Source of the DNA: Amoebophrya sp. A120
Lineage: Eukaryota; Sar; Dinophyceae; Syndiniales; Amoebophryaceae
Direction of reading: 5' to 3'
Assembly (NCBI GenBank): GCA_905178155.1
Contig: CAJINV010000005.1
Coordinates: forward strand, 6,560,625-6,589,927
Length of the DNA: 29,303 bases
The stretch's first letter is position 1. Each line of letters starts with the position of its first letter. The position numbers and the translations under genes were made by a program. Below are positions 1 to 10,836 of the stretch, piece after piece. The notes under the pieces are model-generated. The model searched no databases and was not told the origin of the DNA. It worked only from the letters and a program-made list of their open reading frames with translations.

Positions 1-480
1 CCAAAACCTTCTGAAGGTGTGCTGCTTTTACTTTTTTGATTTTTGTCAAAGTGCGACAATTTTGAAAAAACCTTCAGAAGATTTTGAGTCTTCTGAAGGT
101 GTTTTTGGTTTTCCTGATTTTTGGCCATTTTTTACGAGAAAAAAAGCGGCAGTCTTCTGAAGGTTTGCGACATTGCTATATCGCGCAGACCTTCAGAAGA
201 CTGCCTACCTTCTGAAGGTTTAACAAAGTCGTTTTTTAGTCTTCTGAAGCTTTTTTTGTCAAAAAATCGAAAAAATTCTTCAGAAGGTGAAAAAAAACCT
301 TCAGAAGGTTGAACCTTCTGAAGGTTGCCCACAAAGGCCTCCGTTTCCGTTTTCGCGAGCTAGCTCTGCGCTTTTTACAATGAAAAATAGCCGGCCAGTT
401 TTTTTGACCTTCTGAAGGTTGAAAATCGAGTTTTTAGCTTCAGAAGCTCTTCAGAAGGTCAGACCTTCAGAAGCTTTGGG
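1..480. repeat. Array of short palindromic CTTCWGAAG repeats
   Basis: About 14 copies of the 9-mer CTTCTGAAG or its reverse complement CTTCAGAAG occur here, usually extended to ACCTTCTGAAGGT. Starts are near 8, 70, 91, 154, 190, 209, 240, 281, 299, 313, 408, 440, 449 and 463. Each unit is an odd palindrome with a central T/A, and the spacers are A/T-rich and not conserved. The array stops about 140 bp before the first coding exon. Small ORFs across it on both strands are by-products of the repeats. It could be a satellite, a folded transcript leader or a protein-binding array. I cannot choose between these. Confidence 0.8.
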
Positions 481-616
481 AGGAAGAAATACATATCTTG
501 CCCTTATAGTATATAGATTAAGTCATTATGCAAGCTGCATATTTTATACCACAAGCATTTGTACACGTATTTATGCATGCATGATTTGTGCGAGTTGAAA
601 ACCGAAATTATCACGG

Positions 617-3600
617 ATGGTCGATGAAATGGAAACTGTTGTTGAAGCTGAAGTAGTTGTAACTGGTCGTAGTTTTCTTCAGTATACGACGTTTGCCCCG
701 GTCGACAAGCAGGACGTAGTCCCTTCCGCGAGGATCCACGAGCAAAATGTGTCGCGTTGTGGACCTCAACATGCACTGCAGAGAGATCCTCTTGTTCCTG
801 TGATCAGTTTTTGGAGAGTTGTTTGCATGCACGACGACCCTCTTCGGCTTTCTGGACATGCACATGGGGCACTTTTCACTTTCATATGCGGTGGGAGAAA
901 CTTTCTCGGCGTGGGGGCGGTGGCTACCACGCGGCTGCAGCAGAAAACATCAGAGCGCGCCTGTGACCAGGAAGATAGTGCTGGCGTGGTAGTTGAGAAG
1001 GAGGATGTCGACGATTGTACATGCAAACCTGGGTACTCGAGAAATATAACTACCGTCGATGGTAGTTGGCAGTGGAACCCTAGCGAAGCGAGGGACGTTA
1101 ACCCCCCTACTCCCTGTAAAGCGGAGTCATGCGACCTGTCTTGTCCGACGGAGCCTGCGAGGATAAACTGCGAATCGTCCGAGGTCGCCGGGAAGGGCGG
1201 GATCTTTATGTCGAGCGATTTCAACGCTCACTCTCGGTGTCTACCCGAGCTAGACCTGCGAGGTATAACAGTCAGCGAGAACACTCTGCCAGCGAAGATT
1301 CTTGAATGGACGAAAGATCGCACGGAAACCGTCGGCGACACATCGGATGTTTACGAGAACCCGCCTTTTTCTCAAAGCGCCGGAAACTCAAATGGTAGGA
1401 GCATCCAGGAGGAGAAGTGTAAAAACCATTGTGCTGGCCATAACGGTGCTGGGGAGGATCCCTCTTGCCTCGGGTTTCTGTTGTGGAGGGCGAAGAAGGG
1501 GCCGGAGTGGACGACCGTGGATGCGTTACAAGGGGATTCAAATATGAACTGCAAATATATCTGGGTTTGGGAAGCTGTCGTGAATGTTTGTCATGCAGCT
1601 TTTCCATGCTTGATGAGGTCTGGAATGCTGTTGAACATAGCATCGCAGATTCTGGCGCACCAAGGTGGTCTATACCACGGTGCCTCTTCTGCATGAGATA
1701 TGTCGTCTCAACTTGATCAGAAATGAATAACTTTTGGCACCAGTCTTCTTACAATACAGAGTTTTGTGTGAGCGCGCCATTCCCAGGCCGCATCCATCAC
1801 TTCGAGGCCCGCCAGACATATTTGCAATGCATAGACGACACCGCGAGCAAGATGAAATGGCGGTGCAGATACTTCGACAAGGAAAGCGCTCCGAACGCCC
1901 TGGACACCTTGAAAGTGGTTCCCCTTGGCCTACCTCTTCGAGGTAGACTGGGGGGGGGAGTCAACAAGTGGTGCCCCTGTGTCATGTGTGCCGACAACCA
2001 GCTCTGGGACCAAAACTCGGGTCAGTGCACAGTATGCATTGCAAAAATGTCTGGGTCTGGAAACTTGTGATGCTGGGCGGCGTATCATGAGGAGGCCACA
2101 AGTGCTGGCTCAGCATGACAAGCTTCTGAGGTTCCAGGTGTTGCCTATTCTGCATGACAAACTGCGTTGCTGCATGACAGAAAAGTGGCGCTCTTGGGTA
2201 ACGTGCGTGACAGATTTGAGAGTCATGCCAGACAAGCATGACAAACATGCACTCTTCCAGACCCAGACATTTTTACATTTGATACACAGACTGCCCTAGC
2301 AATGCGTTTGCCAACGCCGGCAGAACTGCGTGTGTGTGCGACGGGAACAACGGCTACGCAGGGGACCTCACAGACCCGGCAGGAACAGGATCCTGCTCCC
2401 TTTGCAGTGAAGGGGTCTCGAACCAGGTTCCCAACGCGGCACACACGGCGTGTATCTGCAACTCGGCCAACGGTTACGCCGGTAACCTTGGCGCGGGAGG
2501 CACCTGCGCTCTTTGCTCAGCCGAAGGCCTGAACAAGGTTCCGAACGAAGCTGGCGATGCGTGTGTCTGTCCGGACTCGCTCCCGCACCTGAACAGCACA
2601 GACAACAGCTGTGTTTCATGTGGCGCAAACCAGCACTGGAACGAGACAGCAAACCAATGCGAAGACTGCCCTACCGGCGCGGTGGGCAACGCTGAAGGAA
2701 CTGAGTGTGTGTGTGACTCGGCCAGCGGGTATGCTGCCGATGCGGACAATAATTGTCAGTGCGATGGTGATGCCGGCTACGTCGCCGTTGCAGGTGAGAG
2801 CGCGTGCCAGTGCGATTCGGCTCGGGGCCTGGTGGAAGGGTCGGACAGCGGAACTTGTGTGTGCAACGCGGGACTCGGGTACGCCGGGCTTAGCGTGGAC
2901 GCATGCAACCTTTGCTCAGTTGTTAATCCGCAGTTGGTTGCGAACGACGCTGGCACAGGGTGTGTGTGCAACGCGGAACTCGGGTATCGCGTCGATGGGA
3001 ATGATAATGATTGTGAGTGCGATGCCGCCGGCGGCTGGCACCTCAATACCACGAGCGACAGCTGCGTCAGCTGTGAGGCAACTCAGTTCTGGAATGCTAC
3101 TGCAAACCTGTGCGTCGCTTGCGGGGCGAACGAAGTGGCCAACGCCACGGGTACCGGTTGTGTCTGCGACGCGGAGGGCGGTTACGAAGAGGGCTGCGTT
3201 GACGACGAATGCTTGGAGACGGCGTGTTTTGAAAGCTGCGACCTCACGTGCCCGACCGAAGACAGGGAGATCAACTGTCGGTCGGCCGCAATCGTTACTA
3301 TTGGAAAGGCGGGCCTGTACCAGAGGAGCGCGGAAGGACTGGAATCGATTTGTGCGCCTAAGCTTCTGGATACTGATGGGGATGGGGCTGATGATTTTGA
3401 CAACCACGAAGCCGCAGTTACGAATACCACAGTTCCCCAGCCGGATTGGGCGGCCAACGACACCGCCGGATCATCGTATGCCGACGGCCATGCGCAGGTT
3501 TGTGAATCCGCATGCGATGGCAAACGCGATCCGGACGACCGTATGGGTGCCTCAGATGTTACAAGCTCAGCCGTCACGACAAGAGAGTTGGGATTTTGTT

Positions 3601-6600
3601 TGGCATTTTGGGCAGCATGAGAAGCATACAGCGCCTTGCGCCTTTCGCAAAAATTCTCAGAGCCCGCGCCCTCGAACTTGTCACGCGCATCAAGTAGAAT
3701 TCTGTAGTGGGGGTAGACTGGAATGATCCAGTGGATCATGCAGTTTTTGCCTCACAGATTTCGATATTCTGTTCGTAGCTTTTGAGAATGTAACATTTGA
3801 GCAGTTTATAGGTCAGGACGGCGATTTGTGCGGCGGCTTCCTCCTGCTGGGTCTGGCTGGAAATGATTGGAAGTGCCGTTTTTTCAACCGCACCGTGCCT
3901 GCGTTGGAGCGAGCATCCTTCTATCACGAGGAAAACGAAGTCTCCCCTCGTCCCTATAGTGAAGTCAGAGATATATGTATTGCTATTGCTATTACAGGAC
4001 TTCTCATCGTCTCGCGCGGCAACGGCAACACCAAGTTGTAGCTGCTTTGCATTGTATTTGACTACAGCACCAGCAGATCATGAAACGTCTGCCCGGTCGA
4101 GCAGCTAACACATGCACAACCCAGTTTAGGATCAGAATCAGCCTCGAGCACGTTGCTGCGTTATGTACTACAGGGATCCGGCACAGTGACCGCAGTTGTA
4201 GATAGATACTTTACCCCTTTGCGTTGTAAGCAAAAAATGGGTCGTCCCAGGGAAGGCTTTTTCCAATCTGATAGACGTGCCGCAGGAGGATCATCACCCA
4301 CAATCAGAGGTGCCGCGAAGTGGTGCCCCTGCACCACGTGTAATCAGACCACCGAGATCTGGAACGAGACAGCGCAGGCTTGCCAGGGTTGTGCCGTGAA
4401 CAAGACGTCGAACGTATTACGATGAAAAATGCCCCCTCCCCATATCAAAACGGAAATCTGTGATGCAAATTTGGGGCCACAAATCAGCTTTGTGATGCTA
4501 GAAGGCAAAAGATGCGGACTGTAGTGCTGCCTAGCGTGGGAAAGCCTTGCAGCTCCAGGATGACAGGAGGCAACTGGAAGTGGGAAACAGCATGACAGAT
4601 TGCCTGCAATTTAGCCCGCAGCGTCGTCTCTTCGACTTCTAGCAATACAAGTCGATTTGTGTACTCAGATACAGCATCACAAATTCGCGCATCTTCCGTT
4701 TTCGATATGGGGTGGAGGCTTTTTTCACTTTGATAGAACGAGGCGGGGGACGCGTGCGCGTGCGACACGGAAAATGGGTACATCGACGACGGGGCCGGTG
4801 CGTGCCTGCTCTGCACGGGCAACAAAGAGCCGGACTCCAACGGGACTGCGTGCGGCTGCAACGCCAGCGCCGGGTGGCACCTGAATACAACGAGTGACGC
4901 GTGCGTGCAGTGCACGGAGGAAGCTGCGCCGCACTGGAACAGCACGGGCGAAGTGTGTGTGGGGTGCGCCACAAACCAGTCCTGGGACGCCACATCCAAT
5001 GCGTGTGTCGACTGCGACGCAAACAAGGTGGGCGACGCGCGCGGCACCGCCTGCGTGTGCGACGCCGCCCGCTGGCTCGTCGACGATGGGAAGGGCGGCT
5101 GCCGGCTCGAGGATTGCGAGCTGGACGTGAGGACCTGCCCCGCGGACCCGGCGGCAATCAACTGCGCGGCAGACGCATTCACCAGCTCGCGCGGCCGCTA
5201 CGTGCAGAGCGCCCTCGGCGGTCAGTCCCGGTGCGCGCCGGGCAACACTTCGGACGCCCTCCTGGCGGCGGTGGTGGGCGATGGCGTTTGGGAATATCAA
5301 ATGTAAAAATGTCTGGGTCTGGAAGAATGCAAGTCTGTCATGCTTGTCTGGCATGACTCTTAAATCTGTCATGCACATTACCAAAGAGCCTCACTTTTCT
5401 GTCATGCAGAAACGTAGTTTGTCATGCAGAATAAGCAACACCTAGAAGCTCAGAAACTTGTCATGCTGAGCCAGCAATTGTCGCCTCCTCATGATACGCC
5501 ACACAGCATCACAAGTTTCCAGACCCAGACATTTTTACATTGGATAGGGAACCGGATGACCCAACGAATGAAACCATCGGGATTCAGGAGCCACGGTGCG
5601 CTCAGCAATGCGACCGCCACCGCGCGACCTCCACCGCGGACGACTGTGTGGGGTATCTGCTCTGGAATGCGAACAATGGCTCGGTAGAAGACGCCGCCGA
5701 CGAGTGGGGCTGCAAGTACTTCAACCAAACCGTGCCCGCCCTGATGCACATATCAAATGTGAGAATGTCTCGGTCTGGAAGATTGCCGGGTTTGTCATGC
5801 ACATTTTGCATGACTCCTCAAGTCTGTGACGCATGCCCTAGCATCACAGATTTTTAGAGGGCTTCCTGATGCCTATTCCGCATGACAAATGCTCTTTCCG
5901 TGGTGCAAAATTTGGACTCTCTTTGCTGCTCATGCAATACAGATTTTTTTAGAATCCAAAATCAGCATGACAAGTTCGATTCTTCCAGACCCAGACATTT
6001 TTACAGTTGATAGCACATTGCTTGGAACGAAACTTTCGGGGATATCGAAAAGAAAAATCCCCCCTTCCCATATCGAAAGGCACGCCTCAGAGAATTTGTG
6101 ATGCTGATTTGTGGCCACAAATCGTTTCTGTCTTGCAAGAAAGCAGCGGCATACTCTCCGCCCCATTATGCAGGCGGTTTGTAATGCTGTCGGGCCTACA
6201 GCATAGACGTCCACCCACATGCCAAGTGCCTAGACCACCTCGGTGCATTGGCGTGATTATATGGGCCTGCAGTTCTCTACCGCAAGACAAGCCCGGTTTG
6301 TGTAAGTACGCAAGTCCAGCGTCAAAAGTTTGCTTTTGATGTGGGGAGGGGGGATTTTTCATTTTGATACGGGACCGCGTGGGGTTCGCCTCAAAGTGGT
6401 GTCCCTGCACCGAATGTCCGATATGAGAGTGCGCAACTCGTCGTCCCCGGTGTTTTCATTTCGCATGCAAAATCGCAATTTCAGATGTAGTTCGCTTTCT
6501 TCACTACTATGCATGACAAATTCCAGCAGAAGCCCAAACATTGCGACTTTCGGCATGTGAACTTGTCATGCACAACACCAGGTTCCAGTTCCACATGTTC

Positions 6601-8795
6601 ATGTGCTGGCATTTGTCAACAAATGAGGTGGAGGGGTGGGGTTGTGCACTCTCATACCCAACCACTACCGTGTACGATGCCGCTTCGGAGCGCTGTGTGT
6701 GTGATTTGTCGGCCGGCTACGCGGGGTCAGACTACAACTCCTGTAGTTTGTGCGCCGACTCGGAAATGGTCCCGAACGACGCGGGCGATGAGTGCGTCGC
6801 GTGCGATTCCAACCAGAACCAGCACTTCGACAGCTCGAAGAAACTACAGTGTACCACGTGTTTACCGGGACAACATTGGAACCCGCAGGAAAACACCTGC
6901 GTGACCTGTGCGGCCCCGAAGCCGGTCTGGAACAGCACGGGCTACGAATGCGTGGGCTGCGCTGCGGACCAGTTCTGGGACGCGGGTGCGAACGCTTGCG
7001 CCATATCAAATGCAAAAATGTCTGGGTCTGGAAACTTGTGATGCTAAAATGTGCATGATGGAAACGCTTCCGAATGCAGACCAGCATGACAACTGTCCGG
7101 AGCACTTTCTCATAGGCAGCCCGCATGAGAAACTGCGTCTTTGCATGACAAAAATGGCTGCGGCTTTTGTCGGTTATGCAATACAGATTTCCCAGGAATG
7201 TAAAGCTAGCATTACAAGTTACAACCTTCCAGACCCAGACATATTTGCATTTGATACGCCACGTGCCCGGAGAACTTCGAGTACAACGCGACACAACAAG
7301 TTATGGGGTTCTCAAACGTTCAGATTCTCAATTGTATACATGAATTCGTCATGCAAAATCGTCATGAGTATCTACATGATAATGATCAACAAGCTGCTCC
7401 TTCGCATGACAAGTTCTCGACGCTCCAGATAGCATTTAAGAATCTGCCGCCCCAATAAACCTGTAATGCCAGAAGCGCAATCTTCGCCCTTTCACTTTTG
7501 CCAGTCTTGCACCACAAATTCACGCAACAGTTGAGAGTGTAACACGTTTGAGAACTCCATACAAGCTTGCGTGGAGTCCACCTCCGGGCAGAACGCCACT
7601 TCCACCACGACGACCACGACGGACACCGTTGCGGTGGTCCCCACCACCACGACACCGAGCCCCGTAGAGGACACTCTGTGCAATCCCGCCGACCCAAACG
7701 AGAAGCTGTGCGGCCCCGGGGGGTATCAAATGAAAATATGTCTGGATCTGGATGAGTGCAACTTTGTCATGCACGTTTTGCATGAGCCATAATGTCTGTG
7801 ATGTATGCCCTAGCATCACAGATTTTTAGCAGGTTTCCTGATGCCTCTTCCGCGTGACAAATGCCCTCCCCACGTAGCACAAACTGGGCTCCTCCTCTTG
7901 CTGGTCATGGTGCAATACAGATTTTTTTAGAATCCAAAGGTAGCATCACAAGCTCCAACTTTCCAGACCCAGACATATTTGCAATGCATAGGGGGTGCTT
8001 CCTGGAGGTCGGGGGCGAACCGATGAGCCAGGCCATATCCTGAGTAAAAACATCCCCACACCAGAGTCAAGATGAGGATTTTGCAACACAAACCTAGAAC
8101 TTTTGGGGGTCACGCATCACAACTTGCAGTCCGTATTGTAGTGCAGGTTCGCAAGGCCAGCTGCATCAGAAATCCATCTGCTCATCCTGTATACAGCATT
8201 ACAAATTCCAAAACACGACTAAAAATGCCTCTCCTGGCGATGCGCATTACAAATGTTCCTGTCATTGCAAATCTGCATGACAACTCTGGTGTGGGGACGT
8301 TTTTACTCAGGATAGGCCACCGGCGGGGAGCAGGAAAGCAGTAGGGTTCAGAAAATTCATTCCCCCCTCCGCAAACTGCAAAGCAGAAAGTTTTTTCCTT
8401 CCGTGAAGTAGTGGATGCCGATTTGTATAATTATCAGCTTTGTAGTCGTCCCCTAGCGTACAGCGGAATAAAAGGAAGCCATGTTCTTGTGCTGGTCCTC
8501 GTGCAAGCGCAGTCTGCAGCCATTCTGTACTAGCCACGCATTTTGTGTGCACTACACGTGGTCGAAAATAAAGTTAAAGATATCTGTCATGTTGTTCAAT
8601 CGCTAGCCCGCTGAAGAATTACCGAGAAGACGGGCTTGGAAAGATAGTTTTCAAATAGTTATATGTACTGCCTGGTCTTGTTATTGTTTTGTTGAAATGA
8701 TCGGAAGGGGGGAATTATTTTTCCTTGTGATAGACAGCCAGAGCCAGGGCCTTATGGACACGACGGATGTGGACACGGGGTTTCTGATGCTGTGA
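617..8795 (+). CDS. Gene 1: large cysteine-rich PAN/EGF-like surface protein, 15 exons
   Basis: Exons: 617-1542, 1839-2032, 2290-3541, 3816-3921, 4279-4414, 4741-5294, 5552-5750, 6018-6042, 6375-6421, 6662-7003, 7262-7301, 7567-7723, 7996-8035, 8320-8341, 8738-8795. They join to 4098 nt in one open frame (about 1365 aa). Each boundary was set by removing one inverted-repeat element plus one 5-bp flank. An N-terminal hydrophobic stretch near residues 80-105 matches gene 2. Three modules follow. CDLSCP/CDLTCP/CELDVRTCP-type domains start near residues 171, 689 and 996. PAN/Apple-like domains with C..GFLLW and CRYF or CKYFN cores start near 267, 776 and 1070. KWCPC linkers lie near 351, 839 and 1136. 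Long EGF-like runs (C.C....GY) fill 352-690 and 840-990. A Thr-rich stretch near 1286-1310 resembles a mucin-like stalk, and the tail ends FLML. There are many N-glycosylation sequons. A secreted or surface adhesin role is inferred from PAN and EGF-like domains, which usually bind proteins or glycans. The start codon is uncertain: 617 is the first ATG of the open frame. Confidence 0.85.
1543..1833. mobile_element. Introner element, family A (gene 1 intron 1)
   Basis: The 291-bp element starts TATGAACTGCAAATATATCT and ends GACATATTTGCAATGCATA, so its ends are inverted repeats of the GTCTGGGTCTGG family. The 5-bp flanks TCAAA and GACGA no longer match, and the repeats are diverged, so this looks like an old insertion. 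Removing the element plus 5 bp joins the PAN domain in frame (DSN to TASKMKW). Its interior resembles the 5751 element in forward orientation. Confidence 0.75.
2033..2284. mobile_element. Introner element, family A (gene 1 intron 2)
   Basis: The 252-bp element has near-perfect ends (TATGCATTGCAAAAATGTCT at the left, ACATTTTTACATTTGATA at the right) and a perfect 5-bp duplication, CACAG. Excision with one copy joins GQCTDCPSNAF in frame. The interior is the reverse complement of the equally long element at 5295-5546, so the same element sits in this gene in both orientations. Confidence 0.92.
3542..3810. mobile_element. Introner element, family H (gene 1 intron 3)
   Basis: The 269-bp element starts TATGGGTGCCTCAGATGTTA and ends TAACATTTGAGCAGTTTATA, imperfect inverted repeats shared with the 7302 and 28054 elements. 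Flanks are GACCG and GGTCA, which differ only by three transitions. Removal with 5 bp joins the second PAN domain in frame (PDDR to DGDLCGGF). Confidence 0.75.
3922..4273. mobile_element. Introner element, degenerate (gene 1 intron 4)
   Basis: This 352-bp intron starts TATCACGAGGAAAACGAAGT and ends CTTTTTCCAATCTGATA. The ends are weak inverted repeats, possibly a decayed relative of the C-rich family. Flanks CCTTC and GACGT do not match. The boundaries rest on the same rule as elsewhere, and removal restores the frame (ASF to AAGGSSP) before the KWCPC linker. It is one of the least certain elements. Confidence 0.55.
4415..4735. mobile_element. Introner element, family C1 (gene 1 intron 5)
   Basis: The 321-bp element has C-rich ends (GCCCCCTCCCCATATC at the left, GATATGGGGTGGAGGC at the right) and a perfect duplication, GAACG. 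Excision joins NKTSN to EAGDACACD. The interior is homologous along most of its length to the 27481 element, in the same orientation. A paralogous repeat near 2533-2575 keeps the uninterrupted target GAACGAAGC. Confidence 0.93.
5295..5546. mobile_element. Introner element, family A (gene 1 intron 6)
   Basis: The 252-bp element starts TATCAAATGTAAAAATGTCT and ends AGACATTTTTACATTGGATA, with a perfect duplication, GGGAA. Removal joins GVWE to PDDPTNE in frame, leading into the third PAN domain. It is an inverted copy of the 2033-2284 element. Confidence 0.94.
5751..6012. mobile_element. Introner element, family A (gene 1 intron 7)
   Basis: The 262-bp element starts TATCAAATGTGAGAATGTCT and ends ACATTTTTACAGTTGATA, with a perfect duplication, GCACA. 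Excision joins VPALMH to IAWNETFG. The interior is closely shared with the 7724, 15746 and 26902 elements in the same orientation. Confidence 0.93.
6043..6369. mobile_element. Introner element, family C2 (gene 1 intron 8)
   Basis: The 327-bp element starts TATCGAAAAGAAAAATCCCC and ends GGATTTTTCATTTTGATA. Flanks are GGGGA and CGGGA (4 of 5). It leaves a 25-bp exon upstream and a 47-bp exon downstream, and removal restores the frame into FASKWCPCTECP. It holds the perfect 18-bp palindrome GATTTGTGGCCACAAATC at 6106-6123. The interior matches the 17236 element and the reverse complement of 14575 and 26269. Confidence 0.9.
6422..6656. mobile_element. Introner element, singleton family (gene 1 intron 9)
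   Basis: The 235-bp element starts TATGAGAGTGCGCAACTC and ends GGTTGTGCACTCTCATA, so the ends are clear inverted repeats found nowhere else in the window. Flanks TCCGA and CCCAA match at 3 of 5. Excision joins CTECP to TTTVYDAASERC in frame. Confidence 0.82.
7004..7256. mobile_element. Introner element, family A (gene 1 intron 10)
   Basis: The 253-bp element starts TATCAAATGCAAAAATGTCT and ends ACATATTTGCATTTGATA, with a perfect duplication, CGCCA. Excision joins ANACA to TCPENFEYN in frame. It leaves only a 40-bp exon before the next element. Confidence 0.93.
7302..7561. mobile_element. Introner element, family H (gene 1 intron 11)
   Basis: The 260-bp element starts TATGGGGTTCTCAAACGTT and ends ACGTTTGAGAACTCCATA. 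Flanks are CAAGT and CAAGC (4 of 5). Removal joins the short exon encoding CPENFEYNATQQ to the Thr-rich exon in frame. Confidence 0.88.
7724..7990. mobile_element. Introner element, family A (gene 1 intron 12)
   Basis: The 267-bp element starts TATCAAATGAAAATATGTCT and ends ACATATTTGCAATGCATA, with a GGGGG duplication. Excision joins LCGPGG to CFLEVGG. Gene 2 has an unrelated insertion four nucleotides away in the homologous codons (17605-17894). Confidence 0.92.
8036..8314. mobile_element. Introner element, family E (gene 1 intron 13)
   Basis: The 279-bp element starts TATCCTGAGTAAAAACATCC and ends GACGTTTTTACTCAGGATA, with a perfect duplication, GGCCA. Excision joins MSQA to TGGEQESS. The element at 23878-24156 has the same length and is its reverse complement along its whole length with scattered differences. 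This is the only perfect-duplication case where a GC-AG cut would be possible. Confidence 0.93.
8342..8732. mobile_element. Introner element, C-like (gene 1 intron 14)
   Basis: The 391-bp element has ends centred on ATTCCCCCCTCCG (left) and CGGAAGGGGGGAAT (right), ending TTGTGATA. Flanks AGCAG and GACAG differ by two transitions. Excision joins ESS to QSQGLMDTTDV and reaches a stop after FLML, the same tail as gene 2. If the intron were retained, translation would stop at 8409-8411. Confidence 0.75.
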
Positions 8796-10836
8796 GCTGC
8801 AGGGGCAGTGTGAAGGATGAGGCCTCATCAAAATGTTTCGGCGGCGCACAAAAGGAAGTAAAAATTCGTTACTGAGAATAAAATGTAAATGAAAATTGGA
8901 ATTCTCTACTTCATACCGAAGTTTAGAAGGTTGACGTGGAAAAACCCAAAACTCCTTGAAGTTGGAACAATTACACAAGTTCTTCCCGAAAGGGGTGATT
9001 CTTCGATCTCTTTACTTCTTTTTTTTTTTTTTTTTTTGTTTCGAAGCTTTATCAATCTATCATCAAGAAGACGCAGTGCATTCTTCTTGCTGCAGATGCA
9101 AATCGACCGCTGCTCGATCTACCTTTTAAATGTTTCTTTTTTTCCACAATTTTTCATAAACGCGAAGATTTTTCATTATTATGCAGAATTGATTTTTCAC
9201 AAGGTTTCGCACGCACATTTTTCAGGCACAATTTTTCACATTAACATGCAAATTAGAAGTTTGTTTCACATAGTACACTACAGTTTATTCACACGACCAC
9301 GACACCAATCCTTCCGCTAAATTTGCATTTTGACACTTCAGCTACTTTCAGTTTTATTTCACACTCGTTTTATAAGGTTTTTATTTTTTCGCTCATGATT
9401 TCTCAGGTTTCTAGTACTGCCGTGAGGATCCCAATCTGCGAGAACAAAGCGCCCCGCTTTGTGAAGGACGTACAAAGTACTAGACCCCCACGGTTTTTTT
9501 TCAAAAATCAAATCCCCACCGATATATTTATACGATTTGAATGTCGATGTCCCCAGCAGGAACACCCTAGAAATGAATAGAAAAAATAGCCCTCTCCAGA
9601 TCGATAGGACCCCGTGCAAGGACTACACAGCCACCCCTGCGTCCGCGTACTCCTGTGGAAGTTTTTTAGTCGTATTTTTGCGAGAAGAACGAGGGAGATC
9701 ATCAAGGTGGGATTACAAAGAAAAGTGTCCAGCCTCAAACCAGAGCGGCAATCGGAAAGAACAAGCCTCGGAACAGAAGTTGTGTTGTCCGCGGGCGTGT
9801 GGAAGAAGATTCAACTGAGATTCTGTTATCCGTAGCTACAAGCTTGTTCCTCTCTGCAACCGGAGGTTGAACTTGCAAAAAACTATAAAAGTCTTCCAGA
9901 CTGATGTGATGTGGAAAGGATTTTCTTCCCCTCATTATCCCCCCACTAAAACGACGCGTTTTGTCTATCAATATGAAGCTGCTGCAAGAACTAAGAGTAG
10001 GACCTTGCTCCCGCGGGTTTTGCTGGTAGGTGAAGGTGAGAATCTTCTGCGAAAAATCTGACGTAGTTCACGCGACGTCGCTGTTCAACAAAAAAAGGCT
10101 CTTACGAACACAAACGCCAGTATAGTCGTCCATAATTTGATTTTGAACAATGTCTCTTGTCGTGAATCGTACACGTGATGGCTTTCGATTAGGAAATTTT
10201 TTTGGGATATTGAGCAATTGCCGCAAAAAATTCATTTCGCACACGGCAAAACACAAGTGTCCTGTGCCGCTCGCGTTGTCGAAAGTATTCATCCAGCCCT
10301 GGCGGACACTAGCCGGCATGGCCATTGCAACCGTGTTGCATGAAGTTTTTTATGAGCGTACGTAGATGCCGTAGATCTATTTTCAAATGATCGTGCAGCA
10401 GAATGAATCTGACGTCGTGCAAAAGAATGCCTTGAACTCTGTCTCGTGCTCCTGGGAAAAAGAACTATACAGATTCGTACGGCATTTCGTCCGATTATTC
10501 AAGACATCCAAAAAAACAAAAAGACCTCGTCGCCGTACAACAAACCGGTTTTTGTCATTTTTCCTTCCCATCGTAGTTTTTGTTTGGTTTCGTTCGCTCG
10601 TCCCGTTTTCTTTCGCCTGCGAAAATTCAAATGCATCTTTATCATCTTCCGAATCGCGCCCAACAGGAGGACCATCCGCATGGACCTTTCTTTTCGTAGT
10701 TGAACTCGTTCCCGAGAAAAACCCTACTATCAAACACTGAAGGTCGTGAAGACGAGACCACGGACTTCATTCTTTTAAAGACACATCTACCCTGGTAGAG
10801 CCTTTTTTTTTCATCTACCCTGGTACAGAAACCACC
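8796..10836. other. Intergenic region between the two paralogs
   Basis: No gene is supported here. The stretch holds a run of 19 T at 9019-9037, followed by several ATTTTTCA(C/T) words to about 9250. Between 10383 and 10740 both strands are open for about 117 codons without homology, hydrophobic signal or paralogous support, so neither is called. No introner element was seen, in contrast with the genes on either side. Confidence 0.6.
10784..10825 (+). repeat. Direct repeat upstream of the gene 2 start
   Basis: CATCTACCCTGGTA occurs at 10784-10797 and again at 10812-10825, separated by a T-rich spacer, 11 nt before the ATG at 10837. It may be a promoter or leader element. Gene 1 has no equivalent. 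Confidence 0.5.

Noticed and set aside
1-480. CRISPR-like array
   Set aside because: The repeats are only 9-13 bp, occur in both orientations and have irregular spacers. The surrounding genes are eukaryotic.
2033-2284. TA-target elements of the mariner or IES type, based on the terminal TA
   Set aside because: The TA is part of both inverted ends. The duplicated bases lie outside it and are five long, for example CACAG or GAACG.
4484-5182. 232-codon minus-strand ORF opposite gene 1 exon 6
   Set aside because: It is antisense to a well-supported cysteine-rich exon and runs through the inside of an introner element. It is Ser/His/Ala-rich, as expected of a shadow of G/C-rich coding sequence.
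5424-5687. ORF beginning inside an introner and running into exon 7
   Set aside because: Its first part is element interior shared with other copies. Only the part after 5552 is coding, and it belongs to gene 1.
10383-10740. Overlapping 117- and 116-codon ORFs on opposite strands
   Set aside because: Both are open over the same bases without homology, paralogy or a clear signal, so there is no basis for choosing one.
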